A stretch of DNA of 64,000 bases from the NCBI RefSeq assembly GCF_013336795.1, contig NZ_JAAFZT010000012.1, forward strand, positions 1-64,000. Direction: 5' to 3'. The position numbers and the translations under genes are program-made. The notes beneath the pieces were generated by a model, which did not search any database, had not been told where the DNA came from, and saw only the letters and a list, made by a program, of their open reading frames with translations. Of this stretch, positions 1 through 7,338 are shown piece after piece (positions within the stretch are counted from its first letter, which is position 1; every line of letters begins with the position of its first letter). Source of the stretch: Alteripontixanthobacter muriae (GTDB lineage: Bacteria > Pseudomonadota > Alphaproteobacteria > Sphingomonadales > Sphingomonadaceae).

Positions 1-87
1 CGGCGGGTCGCCACCCGCTTCGACCGCAACATCAAGACCTTTATGGCCACAATCGCTATCGCAGCCATCGTCACCTGGTGGCTCTAA
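1..87 (+). mobile_element. IS5-family-like transposase, C-terminal end only
   Basis: Frame 1 is open from the window edge to a TAA at 85-87 and encodes 28 residues. They run from Arg-Arg-Val-Ala-Thr-Arg-Phe-Asp to a Trp-Trp-Leu end, the pattern seen at the C-terminus of many IS5-family DDE transposases. Just after the stop, 89-100 (GAGTCCGGACCC) could be the right terminal inverted repeat, followed by CTAG at 100-103 as a possible target duplication. Only the tail is visible, so family and completeness are inferred. It marks the left of the window as accessory DNA. Confidence 0.6.
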
Positions 88-427
88 TGAGTCCGGACCC
101 TAGAAAGCACCTGAAACATTTACCCGAACCCATGCAATAATTTGCGTTGAATTCAACCAAACCTCACAAATATTATCAGCTAAGTTAATGTAGGTGAAGA
201 TAAGTTAAGCTGAGTTCAGCTTTTTACATACTTACCTTGCCGGAGTTTGTGCATTTTGGTGGAGTTAGGCTCGGTAAAAAGGGGACTGTGTTTAGCCTAT
301 TAGGAAACTTCTTGTCTTCACAGATTGAAGACGAGTGCAGATAGCTCGAAGCAAAAAGGGCTAGCGGTTTTCTTTTTGAGCATCCGTGGTTGCTAGCCGC
401 GTGTCGGAAATCGTGTGAAAAAAGCGC
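88..427. other. Non-coding, AT-richer stretch with a terminator-like hairpin
   Basis: No convincing coding frame. The DNA is visibly less GC-rich than the chromosomal part of the window. It carries short TAAGTTA/TAAGTTAAGC repeats around 180-215. It also has an inverted repeat GGCTAGC (359-365) / GCTAGCC (392-398) that can act on the minus strand, being followed there by a T-run complementary to 353-357. This would be the terminator of the small gene at 428-670. Confidence 0.4.
353..400 (-). terminator. Possible terminator of the DUF6894-like gene
   Basis: Read on the minus strand, a 7-bp stem GGCTAGC/GCTAGCC with a long (about 26 nt) loop is followed by CTTTTT. It starts 30 bases past the stop of the minus-strand gene at 428. 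The long loop makes it a weak intrinsic terminator. Confidence 0.35.
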
Positions 428-670
428 CTAAACTAGCCCTTCAATATGAACAGCGTCTCTGAACTTAATTTCCCCAACAATCCGCCCGCCTTCGGAAGCG
501 ATGATGATGCTGTGATTCAGATTAAGCTTGCCAGTCTTGGCGTCTTCTCCTGCAAGTTCCCTTGCCTCTCGTAAGCCGCGTCCTAGCGCAAACTCATCGG
601 TTGGAAAGTCGGCACCCTCTTCATCTATCGTGTCAGTTTCATCGTGAACATGGAGGTAATATCTAGGCAT
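428..670 (-). CDS. DUF6894-like small protein
   Basis: Encodes 80 residues starting MPRYYLHVHD, followed by an acidic Asp-Glu-Glu-Gly segment and an Arg-Glu-Ala-Arg-Glu-Leu-Ala helix. This matches the common rhizobial and sphingomonad small-protein family DUF6894 (pattern MPRYYFHxxDG...DEEG...A..EA...AREL). An upstream ATG at 697 would add nine residues (MLDGAKLDS). I prefer 670 because the family starts at MPRYY. The function of the family is unknown. It sits alone in the accessory segment, convergent with nothing obvious, with a candidate terminator at 353-400. Confidence 0.7.
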   Translation of the reverse strand: MPRYYLHVHDETDTIDEEGADFPTDEFALGRGLREARELAGEDAKTGKLNLNHSIIIASEGGRIVGEIKFRDAVHIEGLV

Positions 671-1036
671 AGAGTCTAGTTTAGCGCCATCTAACATGCC
701 GGTCCTTCACAAATGGTAAGCACTTGCATCCAAACATTTACACTGAACCATCTGCACACTGGTCTACACCGCTAGTTTGGCCGTTGGCATTCATCACAAC
801 TGATGCAGGATGAAAGGGTTCTACCCACACCTGACCATCACAGAAGCGCTGTTATCAAGTGCGGCAAGGCTTTCACCTTCTGCCTGTTCAACGGTCGAGC
901 ATGACGCTCAGAACTTGTAACTAATAAGCCCACTTCATAATTATCTAGTGATATGGCGCACAAGATAGCTGGACTCCGTTATGAACTAGGCTCATAAAGT
1001 AAGCCTAACTTATAAGCGAGTCGAAAGGCAGAAACT
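671..1036. other. Intergenic region upstream of the serine recombinase
   Basis: No gene seen. Close to the recombinase start there are overlapping short inverted repeats: TTATGA (979-984) / TCATAA (992-997), and AGGCT (988-992) / AGCCT (1002-1006). These could be operator or recombination-site elements for the enzyme encoded just downstream. The rest shows no clear structure. Confidence 0.35.
979..1006. promoter_or_regulatory. Overlapping inverted repeats before the recombinase gene
   Basis: TTATGA-N7-TCATAA and AGGCT-N9-AGCCT overlap within 28 bases and lie about 30 bases upstream of the ATG. Serine recombinases often bind paired half-sites next to their own genes. Whether these sites are bound is inference from position and symmetry. 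Confidence 0.3.
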
Positions 1037-1621
1037 ATGAGCCGCATTGCATACTACCGAGTGTCTACCGATGGGCAGTCAATCGAAAGCCAGCGCAAGG
1101 CTCTTGGTGGTAACTTCGATAAGGAGTTTGCTGATGAAGGTGTGTCGGGTGCGACGTTAGCTGCTGACCGTCCTGCCTTCGCCGCACTGCTAGGCTATGT
1201 TCGCGAAGGTGATACGGTCTGTGTCACTGCATTGGACCGTGTAGGCCGCGATGCTTTGGATGTGCAGTCTGTGGTTCGTGACCTAATCAAGAAGGGCGTG
1301 ACCATAGACGTTCTTGGCTTAGGCCCCGTCGCTAAGGGTGTAGGTGAACTGGTGGTAGCTGTGTTGGCACAGATTGCCGATATGGAACGTCAGCGCATTA
1401 AGGAGCGCTGTGATGCTGGTAGGCAAGCCGCAAGGGCCTCTCTTGCTGCCAATGGGAAGACGCACAGGGGCAAGGCTAGCCTAGGACGTCCTTTTGCTGC
1501 CGATAGCGATGCAGTTGCACAATGGCGCAAGGATAATGGCGCTAGCATCGCTACGACTGCACAGGAGTTCGGTTTGTCCGCTGCAACAGTGAAGCGGTAC
1601 TGTGCTGCTAGTGCAGCCTAA
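1037..1621 (+). CDS. Small serine recombinase / resolvase-invertase family
   Basis: 194 residues. The N-terminal resolvase domain begins IAYYRVSTDGQS, with Ser10 as the expected nucleophile. It continues with the LDRVGRDALD motif around residues 70-78, which holds the conserved catalytic arginine, and an E-helix segment ERQRIKER. The C-terminus (about 155-192) reads as a helix-turn-helix (ATTAQEFGLSAATVKRY). This domain order and length match DNA invertase/resolvase proteins rather than large phage serine integrases. It probably mobilises or inverts a local segment, and no invertible cassette is obvious within the window. The gene has a good AAGGC-type leader before ATG 1037 and lower GC than the chromosome, consistent with acquired DNA. 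Confidence 0.9.
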   Translation: MSRIAYYRVSTDGQSIESQRKALGGNFDKEFADEGVSGATLAADRPAFAALLGYVREGDTVCVTALDRVGRDALDVQSVVRDLIKKGVTIDVLGLGPVAKGVGELVVAVLAQIADMERQRIKERCDAGRQAARASLAANGKTHRGKASLGRPFAADSDAVAQWRKDNGASIATTAQEFGLSAATVKRYCAASAA

Positions 1622-2158
1622 GGTCTGCACTGCTTCAAGCGCTCCTATACCCTTCGGTCTAATCCCTTTGGCATAGCATGTGGCGGTTGGGTCTATAACG
1701 ACAGAGAGGCACTTAGTCCTTTTGCATAGTAGACCAACCTACAACTAATCTGTCATGCCATGTCTCTCGCGGGAACCAGTTAGGACTCGCGAAGTTGTGA
1801 ATGTCGGGTCGGCACGCAACTCACTGGCTTTCTCCCAAGTCAAAGAACGTGCCGCCCGTCTTCCAGCATACTGATATCAATTATGTGGCGGCGTCTTTGC
1901 CGCTACTGCCACAGCTGCCAAGCGGTAATGCGCTGCTCCTGCTGCCCAACCCTCTGAACTGTACCGTAAGGCTCTAGAAGGGCGGTCCAGGCCACCAAGG
2001 CGCCTCCTTTTACCGCTGACTGTTCCGCTAAGGTGCTCCATTGCGCTATACCCCCACCGAGCAGAGTGCTCAGGGGTTTGCATAAATTATCTGGACGAAC
2101 AGCAAAACGCCGCCAGTACTACCCGGCGGCGCCATAGCTACAGACCTCTATCGGGTAG
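1622..2158. other. Long intergenic stretch in the accessory segment
   Basis: 537 bases with no convincing gene. Short frames here (for example a 68-codon one on the minus strand at 1877-2083) have no recognisable composition or leader. The right end carries the terminator hairpin of the PEP-CTERM gene (2104-2131). It may be decayed mobile DNA. Confidence 0.4.
2104..2131 (-). terminator. Rho-independent terminator of the PEP-CTERM gene
   Basis: On the minus strand GCCGCC-N10-GGCGGC is followed by GTTTTGC. It lies about 28 bases past the stop of the minus-strand gene at 2159. The stem is GC-rich with a short T-run, a typical intrinsic terminator. Confidence 0.6.
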
Positions 2159-2671
2159 TTACGCGTAGGAGACGGTGAACTTCTGCCGGCGCTTAGTGAA
2201 ACGCATTGCGCCACCCACGAAGCCGAAACCAAGCAACATCATAGCCCAAGTGGTCGGTTCGGGAACTGCGCCGCCTACCTCGCCGATTGTTAGTGTTCCT
2301 GTACCACCAGTCCCGCTGAGGGCGAAACTACCAAGTATGAATTGGGGGGCTGACGTAGGACCGGTAAAGAGTGCGGAACCAACATAATCAACAAAGCTGC
2401 CGCCGGAAGCAAAGTTGAAACCAGCCAAGGTGGGTGAGCCAAAGTTATAGAAATCGATTTGGCCCGTTACAAGGCCACTACTTGTTGTCACCGGAACCGC
2501 GGCGTAAGCAAATTGATTGGGGATAAATGCATCCGGAGCAACGGTGTCATCTAGAACAAAGCTGATGCTGTTCGCAGGGTTCTCTGCTGAGAAATTGAAC
2601 ACTAACTCCGCCGCTGATGCCGGGGTCGCGACGGTAAAGAGCCCTGCACTTGCGAGTAGAAGTCTTCTCAT
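2159..2671 (-). CDS. PEPxxWA-CTERM sorting-signal protein
   Basis: 170 residues. The N-terminus is a signal peptide (MRRLLLASAGLF..ASA, cleavage near residue 20). The body is a Gly/Ser/Thr-rich beta-type domain. The C-terminus carries PEPTTWAMM, then a hydrophobic stretch (LLGFGFVGGAM) and a basic tail (KRRQK), that is, a PEP-CTERM tripartite anchor of the sphingomonad PEPxxWA type. Such proteins are exported and then cleaved and released by an exosortase/archaeosortase-like enzyme. None is encoded in this window. The body has no domain I recognise. It is in the low-GC segment with its own terminator. Confidence 0.85.
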   Translation of the reverse strand: MRRLLLASAGLFTVATPASAAELVFNFSAENPANSISFVLDDTVAPDAFIPNQFAYAAVPVTTSSGLVTGQIDFYNFGSPTLAGFNFASGGSFVDYVGSALFTGPTSAPQFILGSFALSGTGGTGTLTIGEVGGAVPEPTTWAMMLLGFGFVGGAMRFTKRRQKFTVSYA

Positions 2672-2997
2672 TTGACAAATCCTTTAGCTGGGGTGTCATA
2701 GTGACTGAAAAAACGACCCGTCCAATTGGAGTAATCGCTCAAAAATATGAGCGACGAGAATTATCATCAACAGCGGCTAAGGGCTCGAACTGCGTTCGGC
2801 CACCAAGCCCAAGCCATCGAATCCCGCGCTCGGCAGTAAAGATTAACCATACATTAATTTATGCCGCTTGCAACTGCCGGGTGGGCCCGCTTCCTATTTG
2901 TTAGAAGACTCAAGCCTGGTCTTTCGTGTCCTACCCTGCTTGCTAGACAACCGTGTTTGTGTACGCTGCAATCGAGGTTAAGTTAGGCGGGGGTGAC
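2672..2997. other. Intergenic region with a perfect 7-bp hairpin
   Basis: 326 bases between divergent genes for the PEP-CTERM and excalibur proteins. No gene is seen. A perfect inverted repeat TCGCTCA (2735-2741) - 6 nt - TGAGCGA (2748-2754) lies 64 bases upstream of the PEP-CTERM start and may be an operator. The rest presumably carries both promoters. Confidence 0.35.
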
Positions 2998-3315
2998 ATG
3001 CGCCAGCAGGGCAGAAACAATGTACATTCCATCAAGGCTGCCCGGCGCGCTGGTTGGAAGAAGACAAAGCGGCAGCGCAGTGCAAAACGTCTAAACATCG
3101 CAAAGGTTCGGTTGGGATTTCTAGTGCTTGCCTTCGGTGGCCTAGGGTTCTTCGCCTTGAAAAACGACCAGGTCGGATTTGCTGATTATGTATACTACCC
3201 GCGCTGTAGCTTCGCTCACGCAAAAGGAGTCTACTCAATCCGCAGTGGCGAACCTGGCTATCGCTCGGAACTAGACGCTGATGCGGATGGACTCGCCTGT
3301 GAGCCTTACCCCTGA
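2998..3315 (+). CDS. Excalibur calcium-binding domain protein, membrane-anchored
   Basis: 105 residues from ATG 2998. A GTG at 2953 would add 15 residues, but 2998 has a G-rich leader (AGGCGGGGGTGAC). The N-terminus is strongly basic, followed by one transmembrane helix (VRLGFLVLAFGGLGFFAL, about residues 37-54). The C-terminal 40 residues are an excalibur motif: Cys near the start, an A-x-G-V-Y-S-I-R-x-G-E-P-G-Y segment and ELDADADGLACE, the last being the Dx-DxD-G-xx-CE calcium loop. The topology suggests the calcium domain sits in the periplasm. Excalibur domains are often fused to nucleases or secreted proteins, and here it is alone. Confidence 0.75.
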   Translation: MRQQGRNNVHSIKAARRAGWKKTKRQRSAKRLNIAKVRLGFLVLAFGGLGFFALKNDQVGFADYVYYPRCSFAHAKGVYSIRSGEPGYRSELDADADGLACEPYP

Positions 3316-3337
3316 GGCATAAGCCAACATAGCCTCA
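3313..3337 (+). terminator. Hairpin at the end of the excalibur gene
   Basis: TGAGGC (3313-3318) and GCCTCA (3332-3337) form a perfect 6-bp stem overlapping the stop codon. There is no clear T-run, so it is either a weak or a Rho-assisted terminator. Confidence 0.35.
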
Positions 3338-3472
3338 GCATCGGGGCCCAAGGACTAGCTTAGGACTAATCGACTCGCTCCTTACGGCTCCGAACTGCAC
3401 CAGAGCGCACTGCTCCATTCCATAAGATATTGAAATCATGGAGCAGTATGGTTCAGGTTGGTGCAACTTGCC

Positions 3473-3520
3473 GGATTTGTAATCAGGGGGTCAGGGGTTC
3501 GAATCCTCTAGCCGGCACCA
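3473..3520 (+). other. 3' half of tRNA-Thr(TGT): attR-like site
   Basis: The sequence runs from the anticodon loop (GATTTGTAATC, anticodon TGT at about 3478-3480) through an intact T-arm (AGGGG-TTCGAAT-CCTCT) and the 3' acceptor strand AGCCGGC to ACCA at 3517-3520. The bases upstream (3444-3450) cannot pair with the acceptor strand and the D-arm is disordered, so this is not a complete tRNA. A detached 3' tRNA end at the right edge of low-GC DNA is the classic scar of site-specific integration into a tRNA gene. The regenerated full tRNA-Thr and probably the integrase should lie left of the window. Confidence 0.7.
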
Positions 3521-3536
3521 TCCGCTCCTCGCCCGA

Positions 3537-4598
3537 TCAGATTACCGCAAGCTGGCGATTGGTCAGCGTACCGCCATACTGGCGTTGCAGCCGTACCTTG
3601 CGCTCGAGATCGTCGATGATCGCTCCGGAGAAGTTTACGCCGCTCAGATCCTCGATGAAGTTGAGGCCGCCGGGCGTATCGACGTTTATTTCCATCATCT
3701 TGTCGCCCGCAATATCGAGCCCGGTCAAATACATGCCATCGTCGATCAGCTTGGGCCCGACGATTTCGGCAATTTTCAGGGCGACCTCTGGCGGATCAAC
3801 CATTTCGACGCCGCCACCGGCGGAGATGTTCGACCGGTGATCCTCGGTCTGGCTGAAACGGTGCAGGCAGGCATAGGTGTCGTCCACCTTCAGCGGACGC
3901 CCGTTCATCGTCAGCATCCGCAGATCGCCTTCGCTGGCTGCCGGCAGATATTCCTGCACGATGGCGTAGCCGTCGCGGATGACCGCCTCCATGATTTGGT
4001 TGAGGTTCTGCCTATTGTTCTCGTCGATGATGAAGACGCCCTGCCCGCCCGAGCCTTGCAGCGGCTTGATCACGCCCTTGCCGCCATGCGCCTCGAGAAA
4101 GCGCTCGATCTCGGCCGGAACGCGGGTGATGGTGGTTTCAGGGCGCACGTCTTCGGGAAAGCCTTGGAAGTAGGTCTTGTTCTGCGCGTCGGTCAGATGC
4201 TGCGGGTCGTTCAGGACAATGGTCTGATTGCGCGCCGCCAATTGCGCGAACAGCAGGCTGGAGGAAGGCGCCCAGTTGCGGGTCCCGAGTTCCTCCGCCG
4301 GGTCGCCGCGCAGCATCAGCACGTCCCAATCGGCAAGCGCGATGCGGTGATTGTCGATCTCTCCATCCTGCAAATGGGCGAGATAGGTCGTGTCGTCCTC
4401 GAAACTATCGATCTTGCTCATCGTTGCCATGGCGCAGATCGATTCGTTCCAGTCGTAGATGAAGTTGCCGAGGCCGATCAGCGCCACCTCGTGCCCGCGG
4501 GCCACTGCTTTGCGCGCCAGCCGGATGGTGGTGTAATTGTCCTGCTCCGTTTCGATATCGTTGATGACGAAGGCGAGCTTGATCTTCATATCGGTCAT
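3537..4598 (-). CDS. Glutathione-synthetase-like ATP-grasp ligase
   Basis: 353 residues, last gene of a three-gene minus-strand operon. Its ATG overlaps the TGA of the DUF1704 gene (ATGA, 4595-4598). The ATP-grasp signatures are clear: Lys178 in IKPLQG, the glycine-rich loop GSGGQGV (182-188), the IVQEYLP strand (Glu216), and the metal-binding Asp295 with the E303-I-N305 motif in GLDIAGD..MEINVDTPGG. That last block closely follows bacterial GshB. True glutathione synthetase would normally be with gshA, and this copy is instead coupled to a carboxypeptidase-like and an amidohydrolase-like protein. It should join an acyl-phosphate to an amine; the substrates are unknown. The first chromosomal gene right of the attR scar. 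Confidence 0.85.
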   Translation of the reverse strand: MTDMKIKLAFVINDIETEQDNYTTIRLARKAVARGHEVALIGLGNFIYDWNESICAMATMSKIDSFEDDTTYLAHLQDGEIDNHRIALADWDVLMLRGDPAEELGTRNWAPSSSLLFAQLAARNQTIVLNDPQHLTDAQNKTYFQGFPEDVRPETTITRVPAEIERFLEAHGGKGVIKPLQGSGGQGVFIIDENNRQNLNQIMEAVIRDGYAIVQEYLPAASEGDLRMLTMNGRPLKVDDTYACLHRFSQTEDHRSNISAGGGVEMVDPPEVALKIAEIVGPKLIDDGMYLTGLDIAGDKMMEINVDTPGGLNFIEDLSGVNFSGAIIDDLERKVRLQRQYGGTLTNRQLAVI

Positions 4599-5815
4599 GC
4601 TTCGGGTTTTTCCTGGAAAAGTTGTTCGATTGTGAGGGTGCGGACGCGGTCCAGCCGTTGGCGGGCTCCGTCGTCCTGCAGATAGTTTGGCAGAACCCGC
4701 GGCGGCATGACGATGCCGTCCTCCAGCAGGTCCTTGAGAATGGGGAGCTGTTTCAGGGCAAATTTGCCGAGGAACAGGATCTCGAAATCGCCGTCATGAC
4801 GCAGATAGGCGAGCAGTTCCGCAAGGCCTTTCAGATAAAGCGCATCCTTGGTCAGCCCGCCGCCCCGCTTGGCGCGCAGGGCCGTGTCGAAGGCCATCTC
4901 GGGCATTAGATCGCATTCCTCGACGAGCCGGGCGTAGATTTCCGACCCGCTGGCGCGGGCGACCGCCATATGCGCGGCAATCACCCGGCCAGCCAAAACG
5001 CGCAGACGCGGTGCGGGCAAATAGCCGGACAGATATTCCGCCAGAACCGCGATGCCTTCCTGCAATTCGTCATAATCGGCAAGGCCGCCCGCAAGGGTAT
5101 GCAGCGGCTGGCAGCGCCCGTTATGGCGCGTGACGACATGCGTGCCGACTTCGTGCTGGATCAGCGGGTCGACCCTGGCGCGGGCGGTGCGATAATCGAA
5201 AGCGACGTGAAAATTGCCCATCGAGGTATAGAGGGCGGTGCCCGGCGTATCGTCCTTGATCACCTCGCAGCGGAAGGATGGATAGCGTTTCTTGAAGCCG
5301 TCGACAGCATGATTTGCAGCATCGATGAAGTAGTCGGCATCGACGTCGGACTTGTCGCGCTCGACCACAGGCACACGGGCGAGAACCGTTTCAGCCGTGT
5401 CCAGCAATTGTTCGTCTACATGGCCGAACAAGTCGATGCTGGCCATGATGAAGCCGTCGCAATCTCGCATGCGGACGAGTTCGATCTGGCGGTCGAGTTC
5501 CCGCTGCTTCTCCAGCAGCAACGCTTCGACCAGCGGGTTTTCAATGTTCCGCACAGGCAAGTCGAACAGCGTCTTGCGAAGGCCCGGCGCATCGTCAACC
5601 AGCCCTTCGCCATAGGTGCTGTCGGGCATATGGCGGAATCCGCTGGCGAAGAACTCCTCGCGTATTTCATCGATATTGACCGGGGTCAGGCGTGTCAGCC
5701 AGTCGACCTGCCGGTCCATGCGGGCGAGCGCTTCGTCCACCTCCACCGCCGCAGCGCAGAGCTGGGTCCCGCCCTCCTTCCGCGAGACCTCGCGCGGCTG
5801 AACGCCGCTGCTCAC
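4595..5815 (-). CDS. DUF1704 / QEGLA-motif zinc carboxypeptidase-like protein
   Basis: 406 residues from GTG 5815. The frame is open upstream but that part is a shadow of the previous gene. The GTG overlaps that gene's TGA (GTGA, 5812-5815), which fixes the start. It carries the gluzincin-like motif H221-E222-V-G-T-H226 and the family signature QEGIA at 252-256 (Glu253 the likely third zinc ligand). This is the family named 'flavohemoglobin expression-modulating QEGLA motif' in bacteria and KIAA0895/MATCAP in animals, where members remove the C-terminal tyrosine of alpha-tubulin. By homology it should be a metallocarboxypeptidase. The bacterial substrate is not known. Coupling to an ATP-grasp ligase on one side and an amidohydrolase on the other suggests one peptide-modification pathway. 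Confidence 0.85.
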   Translation of the reverse strand: MSSGVQPREVSRKEGGTQLCAAAVEVDEALARMDRQVDWLTRLTPVNIDEIREEFFASGFRHMPDSTYGEGLVDDAPGLRKTLFDLPVRNIENPLVEALLLEKQRELDRQIELVRMRDCDGFIMASIDLFGHVDEQLLDTAETVLARVPVVERDKSDVDADYFIDAANHAVDGFKKRYPSFRCEVIKDDTPGTALYTSMGNFHVAFDYRTARARVDPLIQHEVGTHVVTRHNGRCQPLHTLAGGLADYDELQEGIAVLAEYLSGYLPAPRLRVLAGRVIAAHMAVARASGSEIYARLVEECDLMPEMAFDTALRAKRGGGLTKDALYLKGLAELLAYLRHDGDFEILFLGKFALKQLPILKDLLEDGIVMPPRVLPNYLQDDGARQRLDRVRTLTIEQLFQEKPEA

Positions 5816-6669
5816 GGGCGAAACCCTTCCAGCCGTGACAGCGCGGCGCGGCCTTCCCGCACAGCAGCATGAAAACCGGAACGCAGGTCCTGCATGGCGA
5901 GGACTTCGGCGCCGTGGCTCCATTCGTCCATGAAGATCTTCTTGTATTCCAGCGTGATGACACAGGCCGCATCGCCATATTCGGCATGCAGCCATTCGGG
6001 AAAGTTTCCGCCGTCTTCCCAGCGTACATTCACGCGAACGTCGGGGGTTTTTCCGACCACTTTCCGGCTGCGCAGACCATCGGCGAACCGGTCGAGCAGG
6101 TCGCCGTAAATTGCCTTGTCGAGTGTCGTGGCACCAAGGTCAATGTCGGGATTGCCTGCTTGCGGCGCCGCATCCGCTTCGGCCCCGTCGCGCCGGTGGT
6201 TGTAGCTGTGCAGATCGAGCACCAGTATTCTACCGTGACGGGCGATCATCGCCTCCACCCGCTCCGCCATCAGCCGGTAAAACTCGGCATGCAGCGCCAG
6301 GGATGTCTGCTTCTCCGCTTCCGGCATGTCGGGGTTCCAGATCTTCAGCCCCCAGGTGTCGTCCGGATCGACAGTGACCGCCGTCTCGGCCGGGCGGTTC
6401 AAATCAAATTCGAAGCGCGAACGGTTCGCGCGGAAAACAGTATCGCCGCCAGCCATGAAGTAGTCCGTCAGCGGGTCTTCCTCGCGAAGGCGGTCGCCAT
6501 TCTCGATCTCGAGCCAGGGCTGCAGCGACTTGCGGATAATATGGCCAGCGTGAATGGCGGTGGTCATCACCGGGCCGTCCTGGATCATCAGATCCCATGG
6601 CGGATTGTCGGTGGCGTGGTTGCTTGCTGGTTGCGGGTAAAGGTCGTCGGCTTGGGGCAGTGTGTTCAT
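5812..6669 (-). CDS. N-formylglutamate amidohydrolase family protein
   Basis: 285 residues, first gene of the operon. Metal-binding candidates are His40 and His43 in TAIHAGH, Asp152/His154 in LDLHSYNHRR, and the RFEFDLNRP segment (85-93) typical of the HutG-like family PF05013. Those enzymes hydrolyse N-formylglutamate or other N-acyl amino acids using zinc. No histidine-degradation genes are nearby, so a housekeeping hut role is unlikely. The operon context argues for trimming or deacylating a peptide or amino-acid substrate. The start at ATG 6669 is chosen because family members have about ten residues before the WDL..GDGP-type strand. The only other ATG (6588) would cut into it. Confidence 0.8.
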   Translation of the reverse strand: MNTLPQADDLYPQPASNHATDNPPWDLMIQDGPVMTTAIHAGHIIRKSLQPWLEIENGDRLREEDPLTDYFMAGGDTVFRANRSRFEFDLNRPAETAVTVDPDDTWGLKIWNPDMPEAEKQTSLALHAEFYRLMAERVEAMIARHGRILVLDLHSYNHRRDGAEADAAPQAGNPDIDLGATTLDKAIYGDLLDRFADGLRSRKVVGKTPDVRVNVRWEDGGNFPEWLHAEYGDAACVITLEYKKIFMDEWSHGAEVLAMQDLRSGFHAAVREGRAALSRLEGFRP

Positions 6670-6758
6670 GCCGGGTGAACGCTGCCCTGCTGGCTCCGTT
6701 CCGACCTTTCACGCCCGATCGCCCGGGAGTTTGCTCTAGGCGACCTCAAGCCGGTGCG

Positions 6759-7238
6759 TCAGCCGCGCCCCCGATAGGATGCAACCCCCTGATCCGGCAC
6801 CCATAATCCCTGCGGGGGAGCGTCGCTCTGCCAGAAAACATCGATGGGGATCCCGCCGCGCGGATACCAATAGCCGCCGATGCGAAGCCAGCGGGGCTTC
6901 ATTTCCTGCATCAGGCGCTGACCGATCCCGACCGTCACATCCTCGTGAAAACCGCAGTGATTGCGGAATGCACCCAGGAACAGCTTCAGCGATTTCGATT
7001 CGACGATCGTCTCATCCGGTGCGTAATCGATCACGATGTGGGCGAAGTCGGGCTGGCCTGTCACCGGGCAGAGCGAGGTGAACTCGGGCGCCGCAAATCG
7101 CACGAGATACAGGGAGCCTGCCCGCGGGTTCGGCACATAGTCCAGAACAGCTTCTTCCGGCGAAGCGGGAAGCGGGGTCTGTTTGCCGAGGAACTGCGGC
7201 CCTTGTCCGGGCGCACTCTTGAGAGGTGTGTCATCCAT
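6759..7238 (-). CDS. queF: NADPH-dependent 7-cyano-7-deazaguanine reductase
   Basis: 159 residues, the short unimodular QueF type. The nucleophile Cys57 lies in [11 protein letters not shown] (with Asp64), and the QueF signature ESKSLKLF starts at residue 80, followed by FRNHCGFHE. The enzyme reduces the nitrile preQ0 to preQ1 in the cytoplasm for queuosine synthesis on tRNA. The ATG at 7238 (MDDTPLKS) is preferred over 7295 since the longer version adds a basic non-conserved tail. No other queuosine genes are in the window. It stands alone between the ATP-grasp operon and a divergent gene. Confidence 0.93.
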   Translation of the reverse strand: MDDTPLKSAPGQGPQFLGKQTPLPASPEEAVLDYVPNPRAGSLYLVRFAAPEFTSLCPVTGQPDFAHIVIDYAPDETIVESKSLKLFLGAFRNHCGFHEDVTVGIGQRLMQEMKPRWLRIGGYWYPRGGIPIDVFWQSDAPPQGLWVPDQGVASYRGRG

Positions 7239-7338
7239 GCCGCGCTGATGCCGCGAAGCGCGCCGCGCTGCAAGCAGAGCGTTGGCCTGCAGCAATTCAC
7301 CGCCTATTCAGCGCGCCCCCGCCCTTTGACCCGTCTGT

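Noticed and set aside
1877-2083. 68-codon minus-strand frame
   Set aside because: No ribosome site, no family resemblance and atypical composition.
3445-3520. Full-length tRNA-Thr gene
   Set aside because: The 5' acceptor strand cannot pair with AGCCGGC and the D-arm is not formed; only the 3' half is intact.
5815-5995. N-terminal extension of the DUF1704 protein
   Set aside because: The extra 60 residues are Arg/Cys-rich and lie wholly inside the upstream gene; the GTGA overlap explains the start.
6670-6758. Minus-strand sequence AAGGTCGGAACGGAGC resembling the SRP RNA (ffs) helix-8 tip
   Set aside because: The gap is only 89 bases and outer pairing would run into the amidohydrolase gene; the apical loop does not close properly. 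A cmsearch with the small SRP model would settle it.
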